A stretch of DNA of 64,000 nucleotides from Roridomyces roridus (Eukaryota; Basidiomycota; Agaricomycetes; Agaricales; Mycenaceae). The notes under the pieces are model-generated. The model was not told the DNA's origin, ran no database searches, and was given only the letters and a program-made list of their open reading frames with translations. The stretch covers positions 98,949 to 162,948 of the forward strand of contig JARKIF010000072.1 in NCBI GenBank assembly GCA_029378245.1. The letters run 5' to 3'. The stretch's first letter is position 1; the number at the start of each line of letters is the position of its first letter. The position numbers and the translations under genes are program-made. Below, one piece after another: positions 11,110 to 22,702 of this stretch.

Positions 11110-13613
11110 ATGTCTGCAGATACCCAGTGGAGGTCTCTGGAGGGCAGAGCGACCATCAAGAGCATCGTAACAACTCGAATACCGGCCTGGAAGGACGGCC
11201 TGCGACCCCAGCAAGAAGAGCCAATTCTGACGCTCCTGGACGGGGAGGATGTACTCCTCTGCACTGCGACTGGAGATGGGAAGTCGGCCCTCTTCATCGT
11301 CCCCATCTTGGTCCATCTGGAGGTTTCCAAACGCCCCAACGACTTCCCAGACTTTCCCGGCATTCGGGCACATCCTGTGCTGGTGGTCATCACTCCGACG
11401 AAGGGTCTTGCATCGAATATAGTGCGTCACTGAGCTGTAGATCCCATCCCTCTCTGACTTTTTTGATTCTTAGGTGGAAGGCTTGAAAAAGTACGACATC
11501 GCAGCCATTGTGTACGACCGCGAGACAGTCGCCGCCGCCCATGTCGCAGCACTCAACCTCGTGCACGAAGTCTCTTCGTGTTCGAAATACCATGTGATTT
11601 GTGTCGATCCAGAACATCTGCATTCCGACGACTGGCGCAGAATACTTTCTGTTTCTGCTTTCTGTAACAATCTCGTCGCTGTCATTGTCGAAGAAGCGCA
11701 TCTCGTTGTTGAATGGCTGTCGTTTCGTAAATCGTATGGTGGGATTGGGCCTTTCCTCCGCGGTCGGCTACCTCCAGACGTGCCCGTTGGTGCAATTTCG
11801 GCAACCGTCGAGCCTGGCGCTGTGCAGACGGCAGTCTGTCAATCTCTTGGCCTCATAGCTCCACACCTCCATGTCTTCCGCTTCAGCAACGAGCGCTTGG
11901 ATGTACAAATCATCTTTGAGCCGCTATTGCATGGCATGAAGAGTCGAGATTTTCCTCAACTCCTTCCTTTCTTGAATACCGGCCGCAGGGCCATGATCTA
12001 CGGGTATTCGTGCGAGATGGTCACGTCGATTTTCGAGTACCTGTTGCGCTGCGAGCCGCCCGGTGTTGATCACGGCCGACGTGTTCGACAATACAGCGCC
12101 CTCTGCGAACCTGACTTCAATGCAGAAACACTCCGACTGGCGGAAACCGACCCAGAACTACAGGTCATTGTCGCCACCGTCGCCCTGGCGAATGGAATAA
12201 ATGTCCTCGGCATTGACGACAGCATCTCGGTTTCAATGCCGTCCACGCTTTCTCAGATGGAACAACAAGCAGGAAGAGTAGCTCGAGCTCCAGATGCCAC
12301 GGGTAGGGCCATTGTTCTTTACCAAAAGAAAGACAAAACGGACGCCAAGAAATTTAAATCAGGTGAGCATATGTTTCCGGGTGTGTTTGTCTCTACTTAT
12401 TCTCAGTGTATCAGCAATTGCGAATGGCGCTGCGGCTCGGCCGTTGCTGGTGTCTTCCCAGAGCGCAGTCGGAAAGAAGAAGAAGAAGGATCCTATGATG
12501 ATGGATCCCGGCAAGGCCGACCTCTTGATGGAGATCCGTTGTCTGAATGCTGTTCGGAATGAGCGTTATCAGAACCCACCCCTCGAGAAGACCATGCGTG
12601 ACTGCGTTGAGGCTGACCGACCCAACAAATGCTCGCTTTGTCACCATCGTTACAAACTTCCTCTCCCCGTGCACGAACCTCCTCCAAATTTCCGCCCCTT
12701 CATTGCACCCGCCGTCACCGCACGTGTTTCTATACCCAAGGATAGGAAACTACAGAAGAAGGAGGAGCCCTTGGTTCTCGAGAAACTCAACGACTTTGCA
12801 TCCAACATATTCGACACAAATCTGTTCAAACCGGAGTACGAGAACAGGCCCGAAGCCTGGTTCTTCCCGCCTTCACTCCAATCTCGCATCTTGACCGAGA
12901 TTCTCCGAATAGATACAAAAGAGGAGCTTGCAAAAATTCTACAGAGAGCAAAGTGGCCATTCCACACTTCCCATCATTGCGACGACCTTTGGGAGCTCAT
13001 CCGAAATACCCGTCGCGAGATCCTTGGTTCTCGGCCTCCGCCCAAATCGACCAATGCACCGGCTATTGCGAGCGGGAAGAGGCAAAAGAAGCGCGCTCGA
13101 CGGAACTCCTGGGTCTCGCAGTCCGACAGCGATGACGAGGACTTGGACGATCCTTCTGCGGCTGAGTCGGAGTCCGACAAAGCCAGTATCTCTCGCTCAC
13201 CTTCGCCTCGACGCGCAAGGCGGCGTTCCATGTCATCGGAGCCACCCAGCCCTCTCTCTTTGCTTCAAGAAGCTCGACGGGAGGCGCAGCGTCGACGCGG
13301 ACGTGACCGTGGACGTGGTCGTGGTCGTGGACGTGGACGTGGACAAGCCCGGAGTGCATCTCCCTCTCACGCTCCAGCTCCGCTCTCTTTACTCCAAAAT
13401 GTTACGAATCAACCACGACGCGGGCGCGGGCGTGGGCGTGGACAGTCCTCGACTCGCGGGCGAGTTCAAGAGCCGGAATCAAACTCCGACAGTTCCACTG
13501 ATGATGGGGAGCCGACCGTCCCCGTCAAGAAACCCCCTGCTCATGTCGCGCTCATGAACGACATGGGACCTCCGAGAGCTAATCGTCGGCGCTTTCAGAC
13601 CGAGAACAATTGA
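11110..13613 (+). CDS. RecQ-like superfamily 2 DNA helicase with RG-rich tail
   Basis: Three exons (11,110-11,421; 11,474-12,362; 12,415-13,613) joined by two 52-nt GT-AG introns give 799 residues. The helicase core has Walker A ATGDGKS at about 53-59, the motif II tetrad as EEAH (about 177-180, Glu for the usual Asp), SAT motif III at about 213-215, and a C-terminal lobe ending in QQAGRVAR (motif VI). Exon 3 adds a MDPG...NPP segment and CSLC, an acidic/serine stretch and repeated RGRGRG blocks, typical of RNA or DNA contact. Proteins of this type occur in many copies in Agaricomycetes, and some travel with transposons. The third-exon acceptor at 12,414 was chosen because it keeps the CSLC/RGRG frame; the acceptor at 12,406 runs into a stop. 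Activity is uncertain given EEAH. Confidence 0.75.
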
Positions 13614-13636
13614 GTAAGATTGACGTGTTTCTAATT

Positions 13637-14683
13637 CTAGTTCTCCATTTCAAAATACTCCATGTTCTCGGCCATGCTGTCTTGCTGGTAAGTTGACCAC
13701 TCATCCCCATTACCCGCGCCCTCCTCATCCCTGATCTCTCCACCTAGCCACCCAGAGTCACTATCGTCGCTGCTGTCGTCACGGTTCCGCATTGGATCGG
13801 ACAGAGGTTCAACCGGCGGAGAAGGTTCGACATTAATTTTGCGCAGGGTGCGGAGGACGTTGGCGCGATTGGTTGAGTTGGCCTGAAACTCGTGCATCTT
13901 GCCGCCATCCAGACTTTTGTACCCCAAATTGATCATGTTCTTCGCTGTATGGCCGAAATCTCGGCCCGACTTGAAATAATGTAGTTTTTCATCTCGGTAC
14001 ATCTTCAGCAACACGCGTGTCTCGTCCTTGACATCGGGAGACGTATGTGCTTTGCCGCCTGCCTTGAGTTCAAATGTCCGATCGAATGCCTCCTTGTTGT
14101 CGAGGAAGAGTCGCACATTGGGGGAGATCGTGTTCCGGAAAAACGACTCGTCGAAGCTGTCGACGTTGCCAGACATCATGTCGGTGAGTAGGCGTATGTG
14201 ATGCTCCTGGAGATGATCATCTTCCAAGAATTTTCCGGGCTGGCCCGTGGTGTTGACGAGCCAATTGTCCAAGATGGCATTCTTCAAACTGGGAGAGGCC
14301 TCATATCTGAACATGCAATAGATCTCCATAAAGGCCGTGGTGTAGTTCTGCTTGTTTGCTCCGGCAAAAATGAAAATCAGCAGCTGGTGATATATTAGAA
14401 AGGAAGCTACACAAATGAGCAAGGCACAGACCTTTAAAGCTTCCAAGATACGACCGGTATCTCCCTCCTTGACCGCACACGTGAGTTCTCGATACAACAA
14501 AAACTGCTGCTTGAATTGAATGGAGTTTGAAAGGGACCTATCACCCGAAAATTTGTCGGACGCCATCGTGGGCCCAGCAGCCACCGGGAATTTCAGACTC
14601 TCGGAACAGGAAGTCTGACGTGCGGTGGACATTGCCGCATCGAAAGCTCGGCTGGACGCATAGCGAGTCACCAAACCATCCGC
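13637..14683 (-). pseudogene. DUF6589-domain gene, 3' part, cut by the gypsy element
   Basis: On the minus strand the frame reads from the LTR junction to a stop at 13,637. It contains the DUF6589-like blocks LLYRELTCAVKEGDTGRILEALK, AILDNWLVNTTGQPG, a LLTDMMSG helix and an acidic tail. A 48-nt intron (14,384-14,431, in frame and stop-free) follows EALK. DUF6589 proteins are abundant and poorly understood in mushrooms. The first 30 codons of the raw open frame (to 14,773) are LTR sequence. The true upstream exon lies at 32,371-32,419, on the far side of the 17.7-kb insertion, and joins in frame. Confidence 0.75.
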
Positions 14684-16149
14684 TGATGTATGTGCTCTAA
14701 ACCTACTATAGAAATCGACAACACTCGAAGAATCTAACCAGATGAGTCGAGATACAGACGAATCTATATCCAACTAACCCAATCACGAAGCTCCGGGGCG
14801 AGTGACAACTATTGAATAGCGGGAATGTGGCGAGTATAAGTCCCTAGTACAGGGCCTTGTAAAGGTTGTAGGGAATTGAATGATATAGTCTCGGATACGA
14901 TGTCGAAACAAAGTATTGCGAATAGAGATCCTTGATGTAAACCAAGAATGACGATTCTAAAGCGTTTTGTAGATGGTAAAGCTTCACAGCTAACACAAAA
15001 GATAGATTGAGTTTGGCTAAAGCCGGGGTTTTGCAATAAAGCAGGTATTTGGGTCTTTCGATCCCTTTCACACTGGTATCCCAAGACGACAGCGACCGAT
15101 ACAACACGGATTTCGTAGATTCCGACACTTCGCAACTCTGAACACACAAATAACCCTTGACAGACACACGGTACGACACAATCCAACAGATACTGATTCC
15201 AACACACTGATTCACACTCAAGTCACACACACAATAGCCAACAAACAAATGTTTAGATTTTCAATAGCGATTGCTTAACTACGCAATGCACCGTCGAAAG
15301 CCTCGGACAAAACCCTTGATCGCAGCTGGTAGCTTGCTAGTGGGGGAAGTATCCGCTGCCCTCTTGGGTAGCACTCTATCTACTTTATACAGGTCCGAGA
15401 ATCATATGATAATACAAACGAATGGCGCAATAATTAGAAATGTCCTTGGTATCTGGAATGGAAACACCCTGATTGGTTGATTAGAACCGGCATCGTGTAC
15501 GGCCGGTGTGCCAAGCCATGATTCCGCGTGGCGGACCTGTCGATCCGTGACTCCAACATTGATCCATGACTCGACTGATTTTAGTGAAGTCGTATCCGAC
15601 CTCTCCCTTGATTGTATACCCTCCAGACGTACGCCCATAGGTTGTAGGTCCAGAACGATACCCATATCTCCGACTACCTGTCCCGGATACCAGCAGATAC
15701 TTAGTTCGAAGACTAGTATCCGACCCGGATCCTCCTTGTCCCGACTGCTGATGACAACTATGTCACTCCCTTCGGACCCGCTTCGGCGGTCTACTCATGT
15801 TTCAGGCTTTTCGGCCGACCTGCCCATCATCCCGTGAACTTCCGAACCTCCGAATTGCACTCGCACCAAGGTTCGAACGGCTGACAATCGTACAACGGTT
15901 AAGAACTTGTTTAATTGGTGTATCCCATTGGTAGAGCAGGTATCCACAACTCCTACATGTTTCGGAGTGAGCCCGTCGGTCATATTCAGGTAAATACCCT
16001 TCAACCCGTACAGTACTCTTAAGTATCCACCACACTGACTGTCTCTGGGCTCAACATCAGTCTTGTACTGAGATGACTTAGCTAGGATACTACCTCTGAA
16101 ATCGTGCAAAACGCGCGTTTTCAAGGGCAGTCAACTTCCATGCTTATCA
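14684..16149 (-). repeat. 3' LTR of the gypsy element
   Basis: 1,466 bp, TGAT...ATCA, collinear with the copy at 30,906-32,370. It directly follows the polypurine tract in element orientation. Differences from the other LTR are mostly transitions plus a few one-base indels. The LTR holds an uninterrupted 134-codon minus-strand frame (14,844-15,248), also open in the other LTR, whose significance is unclear. Confidence 0.92.
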
Positions 16150-16157
16150 TCTCCCCT
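16150..16157 (-). promoter_or_regulatory. Polypurine tract
   Basis: On the minus strand AGGGGAGA abuts the TGATAAGC start of the 3' LTR, the expected plus-strand primer position for reverse transcription. Confidence 0.65.
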
Positions 16158-16643
16158 ATTTTTAAATCTTGACCGTCCCCGGTCAACTCGTTTCCTCGCG
16201 CTTTTGCAATTCGTTAATCCATGGGTTCCGTCATGATCGACTCTGTCGTGATACCGAGGAGGTGGAACCAAATTAATAGTCCCCGTCGATCCGTGTTCCG
16301 ATACACGAGGCTCGGACATTTGCTCCCGGATACAACCTCCTGACCCCAAATACACCTTTGGTAACTTCCCCACCGCTTCAAGTCCGACGAAAATAGAGTT
16401 TGCCGGCGGCTGGGACTTTCCTCGGCGGACTTTCTGGTTGCCCTGAAAATCCATGAGTCAGACCCTGCAATTAAATAGCACTGCCCGCCATCAAACTTCT
16501 AGTTCGTAATTTAGGGGCGCCTTCGATTCTCCCAGCTTGCAGATTGCAAGTCTTTCTTTAGACTTGTTTTCCAGCCAATCATTAGCCATGAAAATTTTTC
16601 AATTGGCTCGATCGCCGCACTCCCTTCTCTTTCTCCTACCACC

Positions 16644-18823
16644 ATGTCTACCAGTTCCTCGCCAGCCAAAACTCAGGCCACCAAGAAGCTCACAATCGAG
16701 TGGACACCCCCTGTTGGGCCCGTCGGCGCTCCTTCTCGATCCTTCTTCGACTTTTTCCGGGGTTCCGACTGCGTTGGCTCGGCCAACTACGTGCTCCGAG
16801 TCGCCCACAAGGAAGAGGAGGTCGGCTCCAAGATCTGGTGCCAGTCGGTCCTTGAGAAGATCACCCCTTTCGTAGTGCGTACTCTCTCTTTTTCGTTCCG
16901 AGCTCCACTCCTGATCGTTGTATCTAGCGAACCGCGCTGAACTCTTGGGAGAGCCCAAAGGCCGTTTCTGGCTCGACTTTCCTCTTCTTCCGAGGACTCA
17001 AGAGGGTCTACCAGGGAAGCGGGAAGTCCGATCCTGACTATGAGAGCTTCCCCTGGCCTCCTTCTTCGGTATGTACCCACCGTTTCTCTGCTTTCCCATT
17101 CTTCGTTCTAACGACAGCGTGTTTAGTCCGCGTCCTTTGCCAAGATCTACCAGCTCGAGACGGACCACAAATCGCCCCACACTCTGCTTAGCACGGCCAA
17201 AGCCCCGTCCTTCAAAACCATATTCCAAGGCCGCGCCCCGCCTTCTTCAGCAAAGCCTTCGCCAGTAAAGCCTCTCTCGAAACGAAAGTGAGATACCCCA
17301 TCTTCTTTTCGTTTGAACTCGGTACTGATTCCTTTTCTAGGCCCGACGATTCTGTCTCTGAGGAGGAGGAGGACGATGGGTCCGTCGCTGGATCAGTCAC
17401 ACCTCCTCCAGTTGGTAAAAAGGGTTCTGGGAAACCTGCCTCCAAGAAGGTATGTCCCTTCTTTGATTCGTTTTCATTTCCTAAACCCCTTTTCAGCGCC
17501 GCGCCAACGTCGAGGTCGAAGACGACCACTCTGAAGAGGAGGAGGGGCCCAGTTTTGCCGTGGTCGTGCCTCCTCGTCCCAAGAGTTCCCGTTCCGGCGC
17601 CAAGTCCAGACGGCCTAGTTCCACCATCCACGACCAGCAGCTTGATATCGTCCCCGAGGATCAGCCCCTGACTTGGAAAACGGTACGTCCATACCCGTAT
17701 TCTTCCATTTCTTCCACTAATCCTCCTTCCTTCAGATGAACAACGATCAGAAGGTCGAGCATCTGACCACCCAGCTTCGCAAATTGGCCAAGAAGGTCAT
17801 CATGGAGCGTGATACTTGGCATGGTGCGTGTATCTTTCTTCGTTCCCTCACCCTATCTGACCCTTTTGCTAGTGACCTCGGTTCCAGGCTCGATCCCTGG
17901 CTACGTCCTCTCGCTTAGCTTCACCCGCGCCAACGGCAACACCAAACTCCGCCTCTACGACCACATGCACGAGTCCTCGGCCCAAGCGAAGTCCGCCGCT
18001 CCCGAATCGACCATTCCTGAGCCGCTCATCCCTCATACGGCGACGGATGAGGCGGGAGGGATGCTCTCGACCTCTGTGGTCAGTTCCCATCTCTTCTCTT
18101 CTATCATGGCCTCGTACTGACCCATTTCTAGCCTCCGAATAGCTGCCTCACCTGCGCTCTTCGCGCTGCAGAACCCTGCGAACCCGCCGCGTACGGCCAA
18201 CCCTGCCACAACTGTAATCGCCTCAAGATTACGATGATTTGTGACCACGCGCTTAGCCCGGAGAGGATTCGCAAGTTGATGTGGGCCTCGGAGTCATATC
18301 GCGCGCTCCTTTTCCCATCTGGTGCGTCCTCCCTTTTCGCTCCTACCTTGTTTTTCCTAACTCTGCCCTCCCTTCAGAGCCTCCTATCAATTTGTCGCGC
18401 ATCTCTCGCCTCGTTGCTCAGATCCAGTCGTCCGAGGAAACATCCCGCCTCATTCGCGAGGACTTGCTCAACGAATTCCGCGACATGTTCCGTCGTTTCC
18501 GCTCCCTCATGGACCATGCTGGTGGAGCTGCCTTCGAGACTTTCTTCGAGCAGGTCCAAGGCAAGGATGACGACGAGATGCTGATGTTCCCCGCTCTTCA
18601 TGGGATCAACACCCTCATCCACAACTTCAACGACGTCGTCTCCAAGTCCACACGCCCTCCTGAGGCTGACGAGCTCTCTTCCCTCCTCAACGCTCTTCGG
18701 CTCGATGTCGCCCAGGTTGGCCAACTCCGTGCTTCCCTCGTCGCCAAGCCTGTCGAGGAAGCGGATGGTTCTATTCCAGCAGGGAACGATGGTGGAGCGC
18801 CGGGTGGAGATTCGTCTCAATAG
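16644..18823 (+). CDS. Cargo gene A: protein with a Zn2Cys6-like cysteine cluster
   Basis: Nine exons (16,644-16,874; 16,928-17,068; 17,127-17,287; 17,341-17,449; 17,497-17,682; 17,736-17,823; 17,873-18,078; 18,132-18,321; 18,378-18,823) with eight 47-58-nt GT-AG introns give 585 residues without a break. The start ACCATG is well placed. The middle is acidic and lysine-rich (EEEEDDG, SGKPASKK). Near residue 380 a cluster spaced C-X2-C-X7-C-X8-C-X2-C-X8-C resembles the fungal Zn(II)2Cys6 DNA-binding finger, which normally has X6 in the second gap. A helical C-terminal region follows. It lies antisense inside the retrotransposon, next to the 3' LTR. I do not recognise the full protein. DNA binding, for example to the element's own repeats, is inference. 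Confidence 0.7.
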
Positions 18824-19719
18824 GGGTTGCGTCTTCGGGCGCCGGGCGCTTTTTCGCCTTTGATTTTTGCAGATGTTCCAGTATCGGACTGCGCTCTACG
18901 CGCCAGAATATATCGAGTACTGTTCTTTTCTACACGCGTAGTTTAGATACAGTTTGTATAACACTTTCTTTGGGCCAGAGGCCAAATATCAAATGCTTTC
19001 CTGTTTCTAAACGTGCGAGCCTTCTAAGTCAAAACCTGAGATAAAAGAAAATCTTATATCAGGGATTGAACTGTCGACTTAAAGCTGGATCTGGCTTGAT
19101 ACGCTAGGCTGTCTGTCGGCTATTACTCGTTTCTAATAGAAACGAGCCCGATACACCGGTGTTTTGACACAAAAGGTCAATCATCACCTCATACTGCCGT
19201 ATCCACCATCGCGTATCACTGTAGATCCTGCTTCTTCTGTTCCTGGCTGCACATCCGCATCCCAGATAATCTTTCTCGCCGTAGAGGATTCAGTGGGCTA
19301 CCAACTTTAGTTTTTGGGAGAATATGCATCGTCTGTACTCTTGTCTTTGCCGGATACCTGAGTATCTCTGACATCGCCTAGTCCGAAACAAGTCTTTTCC
19401 TTCTTCCGCCTTCTCATTGGAAATTGTGGATACGCTGAGTCATGATGTAAGGTCCGAGCACGCTGATCATGACTCCTTGGAACGTATTCTAGAACTTCTT
19501 CTGATAGGACCCACAATATACCCCGTTTCATGACCGTATCCGGTCGAATACTCATGTATCCGGGTCTCGAGCTCGGTTTGTCTGGGTCAGAACTGGTTTG
19601 CCGTGCGGTTCATTTATCGGTAAAATTTTCCCAACCACATGGTAATACCCTTCCTCCCCCATTTGAACCTTTTGCTGTCCTCAGCAAAACGTAACAGACC
19701 GAATCGCGTAAAGTACCCG
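18824..19719. other. Cargo intergenic spacer A-B
   Basis: Non-coding by inspection. It contains several GTATCC/GGATAC motifs (19,352; 19,428; 19,536; 19,556). No Gag, Pol or RNA gene is seen. Confidence 0.45.
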
Positions 19720-20427
19720 ATGGAATATAACTTGTACACCCCATACGAGTTCCTCACCCAACTCTACCCCCGTACCGTCGACTTTGCCTCATCTCTCTAT
19801 TCCAACATGAGTCCGCTCTCTGAGGCCGCCAGCGTTACCTTCCCCGACGCCATCCAACCTGTCTGGGTCGACGCCCGTGACGAGTCCGAGAACCTCCTTG
19901 GCAACAAGAACACCAGTTCCAAAGTTTTTCGCGACTCAATGGATCGCACTGCTCAGGCTTGGGTACGTTTTCATCTCCCCTGGTCCGGATACTTGCAGCT
20001 AAACGTCTCTCAGCTGCGTCCTACGAGGATATTCGCAACGCTCTCGAGAAGGCCTCCCGGCTCTCTGAGCGTCACTCCAAGATGCTCGTTTCTGCGGACG
20101 GCCTCGTGCGGACCGATTGCGCGTATCGCACTCTCCTCACCGAGATTGGTGGTCGCCTCGCTGTCCACCTTCGCCACTACGATGGTGTCTTTAACGAGTA
20201 CGAGCACGTTCGTCGCCAGATGGAGGATCGTAACTTGACGCCGATCGACTTTCCCACAAAGTACGTATCTGGTCACCCTCATTCCCTAGGTCACTTATTC
20301 TCTTCATAGCGACAATTCCATCCCGATTCCTGGAGGCTCCAACGTTCCCCACCGTGTCTTTACTCGCCATGGAGTGCTCATCCCTGGTATCGAGTCCGCC
20401 AAGGCCAAGAACGGCCGCTCTAACTAG
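19720..20427 (+). CDS. Cargo gene B: unknown protein
   Basis: Predicted exons 19,720-19,962, 20,028-20,260 and 20,310-20,427 give 197 residues. The first intron's acceptor is the least certain: CTACGAG at 20,027 keeps the downstream frame, whereas the nearer TTGCAG and CTCAG acceptors do not. Exon 1 ends at a Trp codon (AQAW), as in genes C, D and E, so B may be a distant relative of that family. The protein has long helical stretches (RNALEKASRLSERHSKML) and a basic end. No known domain is recognised. Confidence 0.6.
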
Positions 20428-21186
20428 AGCTTTCCCCTCCTTCTTTTCCAAATCACAATTCAAGTCGTAGCTCATACGCGTCCACTCCTTATACTGCGAT
20501 TTTTCCTCGTCTAACTCCTACTTCACTCGTTTAACTCGATTCCCCTCGACCAACTCCTAGTACATTCCTTGTATCCGTCTCCCTAGAAAAGTATTCCTAG
20601 CTAGATACCAGCATACAATGCAATGTCTTCTCGCCTGGACTCATTTCACCCTGTTTCAAGGAGGGTATCCACGAGTATAGGATTCCTCAGCCGAGCTCCA
20701 CCGCCAACCGGTTGTTACGTACAGGCTGATTGTCGGATCCTGCCAAATATCCGGTGTTCACGTTAGCCCGGCACCGTCGTCGATCTTTTACGTCACTTCC
20801 ACGCGTAGATACCGACGGTCCGGCATTTCACCAGATCTTTTTGGCTTGGCACCTCAAATTCCCAGGTATCCCAGCCAGACGGCCGACTCCCCGTCCCTAC
20901 ATTGTCGTAGAAGACTTGTATCCGTCTTCTATTCCATGTATCGGGAGTAAGCAAAGTCGTATCCAGCCCCAGCAATTCCCAATTGCCAATCCTCCAATCT
21001 CCTTCAGGCACATCATTGTTTCCAGGACCCAAACCGTATGGATGGCGACTCTGCAGATCGGAATTTTCGATTGGAACTGTGGAGCGCTTGTTCAAATGGA
21101 TTTATCAGGTCAGGGAGATGGTCACAAATAGGCCGAGACCAAAAATTTCGGTATCCGCCCCATCTTTCCTTCGTCCTGCTTCACCA
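20428..21186. other. Cargo intergenic spacer B-C
   Basis: Non-coding by inspection, rich in GTATCC motifs (20,571; 20,665; 20,876; 20,928; 20,959; 21,151). It presumably holds the promoter of gene C. Confidence 0.45.
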
Positions 21187-21718
21187 ATGAGCCTCCCCAC
21201 CGTTCTTGACGAGTTCAAGCCTGCCCCTGGCTTCGAGATCCGTTGGGCCAGCGCTCGTACCGATTCTGACGCGTTGCTCAACCTCAGCCCCAACGCTCCT
21301 CTTCGTGCTACCTTCAAGCGCGCTACCGACTGCATGAGATCTTGGGTTCGTGGTCCCATCCTCTCTTTTCACAGTATTCCGGTTGAACCGTCCTTAATAC
21401 AGGAGCCTTTCCTTACGGAACCCAACCTTTCGCTCGTTATCGCCGAATACGAGCTTCAGGCTCTATTGTCGTCGGTCGAGATTCGTATTCTCCAGATCAA
21501 GTTCGAGTTCCAGCACACTGGCGTCCCTTACGATTCGAGCTTTGAGGCCGCCCTCATCACCTTCTCGTCTGGCTGCGACCGTTACCGCGCCGGAATTGAG
21601 AAGATCAAGGTCGAGCTTGGTATCTATCGATTTACCGCTGAAGGTACGTTTCACACATTCTACCCCCGGTCGACCATTGATTCTGTCCCCAGAATCGCGT
21701 ACTCCCGTCGCGGAATAG
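21187..21718 (+). CDS. Cargo gene C: small paralogous protein family, member 1
   Basis: Three exons (21,187-21,345; 21,403-21,643; 21,693-21,718) give 141 residues. Exon 1 ends at a Trp codon and exon 2 opens with EPFLTEPNLSLV; the same Trp/intron/(L)EP junction occurs in genes D and E. A shared C-terminal block reads ...LLSSVEIRILQIKFE...FSSGCDRYR, matching LLAAIEIKITQIAYD...FLVGCNRYR of gene E. The first intron (57 nt) is stop-free and in frame, so the unspliced message is also open. Probably an all-helical protein of unknown function. Confidence 0.65.
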
Positions 21719-21974
21719 AGTCGTTCAAGGACAGCCAGAGGCTCCAGTAGTAGCGCCCGGATACTTAGATTGTCATGTAAATTTAAGCAATAATCCGTTT
21801 TGGCTTCTTCTGGATCACGGCGTCCCCTCAATTTCAAACCGCCCCGTCCACGCGATCACCTAAGACGGCGATTGTCGCACACATGGCTGTTTCACAGCCC
21901 GGAATAACACTACCACCGGATTACCCTTGCCACCGCCTTATAAAGGGCCGGATACAGGCAATCCGCAATTATTC

Positions 21975-22477
21975 ATGGCCGAATTCACTTCCATCCTCGT
22001 TACCAACGCCCATAAAGCATTCATCCCCAGCCCTGGCACTGCTACCCGTGTCGCCGCGGTCTTCCTCGCCTCGGACCACCTCCTCAAGACGCCGACGGAG
22101 TACAACACTCGTCTCACGCTTGTCCGAGTAGCGACCTGCCTCAATGCCTGGGTGCGTTCCTTGTATCCGAGCTCCCCAACGTGTATCTGACCTGGCTACT
22201 AGGAACCCCTGTTGACTAACCTCAACGTCACTCACACCGCTCGTTGCCCCGAGATGGTTGTGCTTGCCGTCGAAGTCAAGGCCAAGATGGAGCGCCTCAC
22301 TTCGCTCCCGGTCGACGGCACCCTCGATAGTGGCCTTGCCCATACCATTATCTTCCCCGAGCGCGCTCAGTTTTACAATGGTTATGAGCGCCTCCTCAAC
22401 GCCGCGCCGTGAGTTCATTTGCACTCCTGCTTGCAATACGCTCATCTCTCCCTAGCGTCGACCTCAGCGGACTCTAA
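21975..22477 (+). CDS. Cargo gene D: small paralogous protein family, member 2
   Basis: Exons 21,975-22,151, 22,203-22,408 and 22,456-22,477 give 134 residues. Exon 1 ends ATCLNAW and exon 2 begins EPLLTNLNV, aligning with gene C at the same intron position. A stretch PEMVVLAVEVKAKMERL corresponds to the helical block of C and E, but the C-terminal GC(D/N)RYR motif is not conserved. No membrane segment or signal peptide. Confidence 0.6.
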
Positions 22478-22702
22478 GCTAGAATAACTCTCCGGCCGTA
22501 GATACTATCCATGTGTACCCAGCTCCGTGATAAATTGGTTATTGTTGACCCAGAAATCCCTACTTGAGACGTCCACGCGGTGATTTTCCAAGTACCTGGT
22601 TCGATACCTGGTTCAGCTGATCGAATTGTCGTATCCGGTGTTTCCGAAATGATAGGCGAGTAGTTTTTAGCGATTTTGCATTGAAATAGAGCGCCCTGGA
22701 CC

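Larger units (their letters stand above)
19352..22636. promoter_or_regulatory. Dispersed GTATCCG/CGGATAC motif cluster in cargo spacers
   Basis: GTATCCG or CGGATAC occurs at 19,352, 19,536, 19,556, 20,571, 20,928, 21,151, 21,759, 21,950, 22,163 and 22,631. The shorter GTATCC/GGATAC core adds 19,428, 20,665, 20,876 and 20,959. More lie in the LTRs (15,592; 15,685; 15,716; 15,920; 15,940; 16,023; 16,085) and at 16,328. A given 6-mer on both strands is expected about once per 2 kb. The CGG triplet matches the half-site of Zn2Cys6 regulators, and the element's own gene A has such a finger. A functional link is inference. Confidence 0.35.

Noticed and set aside
12407..12500. Helicase intron 2 acceptor at 12,406 (CTCAG)
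   Set aside because: It leads to a stop within about 30 codons; the acceptor at 12,414 keeps the conserved downstream frame.
14684..14773. First 30 codons of the raw open frame before the DUF6589 sequence (also present at 30,906-30,995)
   Set aside because: They are LTR sequence repeated at the other LTR, so they are a chance in-frame fusion and not the gene's own start.
14844..15248. 134-codon frame inside both LTRs
   Set aside because: No recognisable motif. The LTRs are recent duplicates of each other, so its presence in both says nothing about selection.
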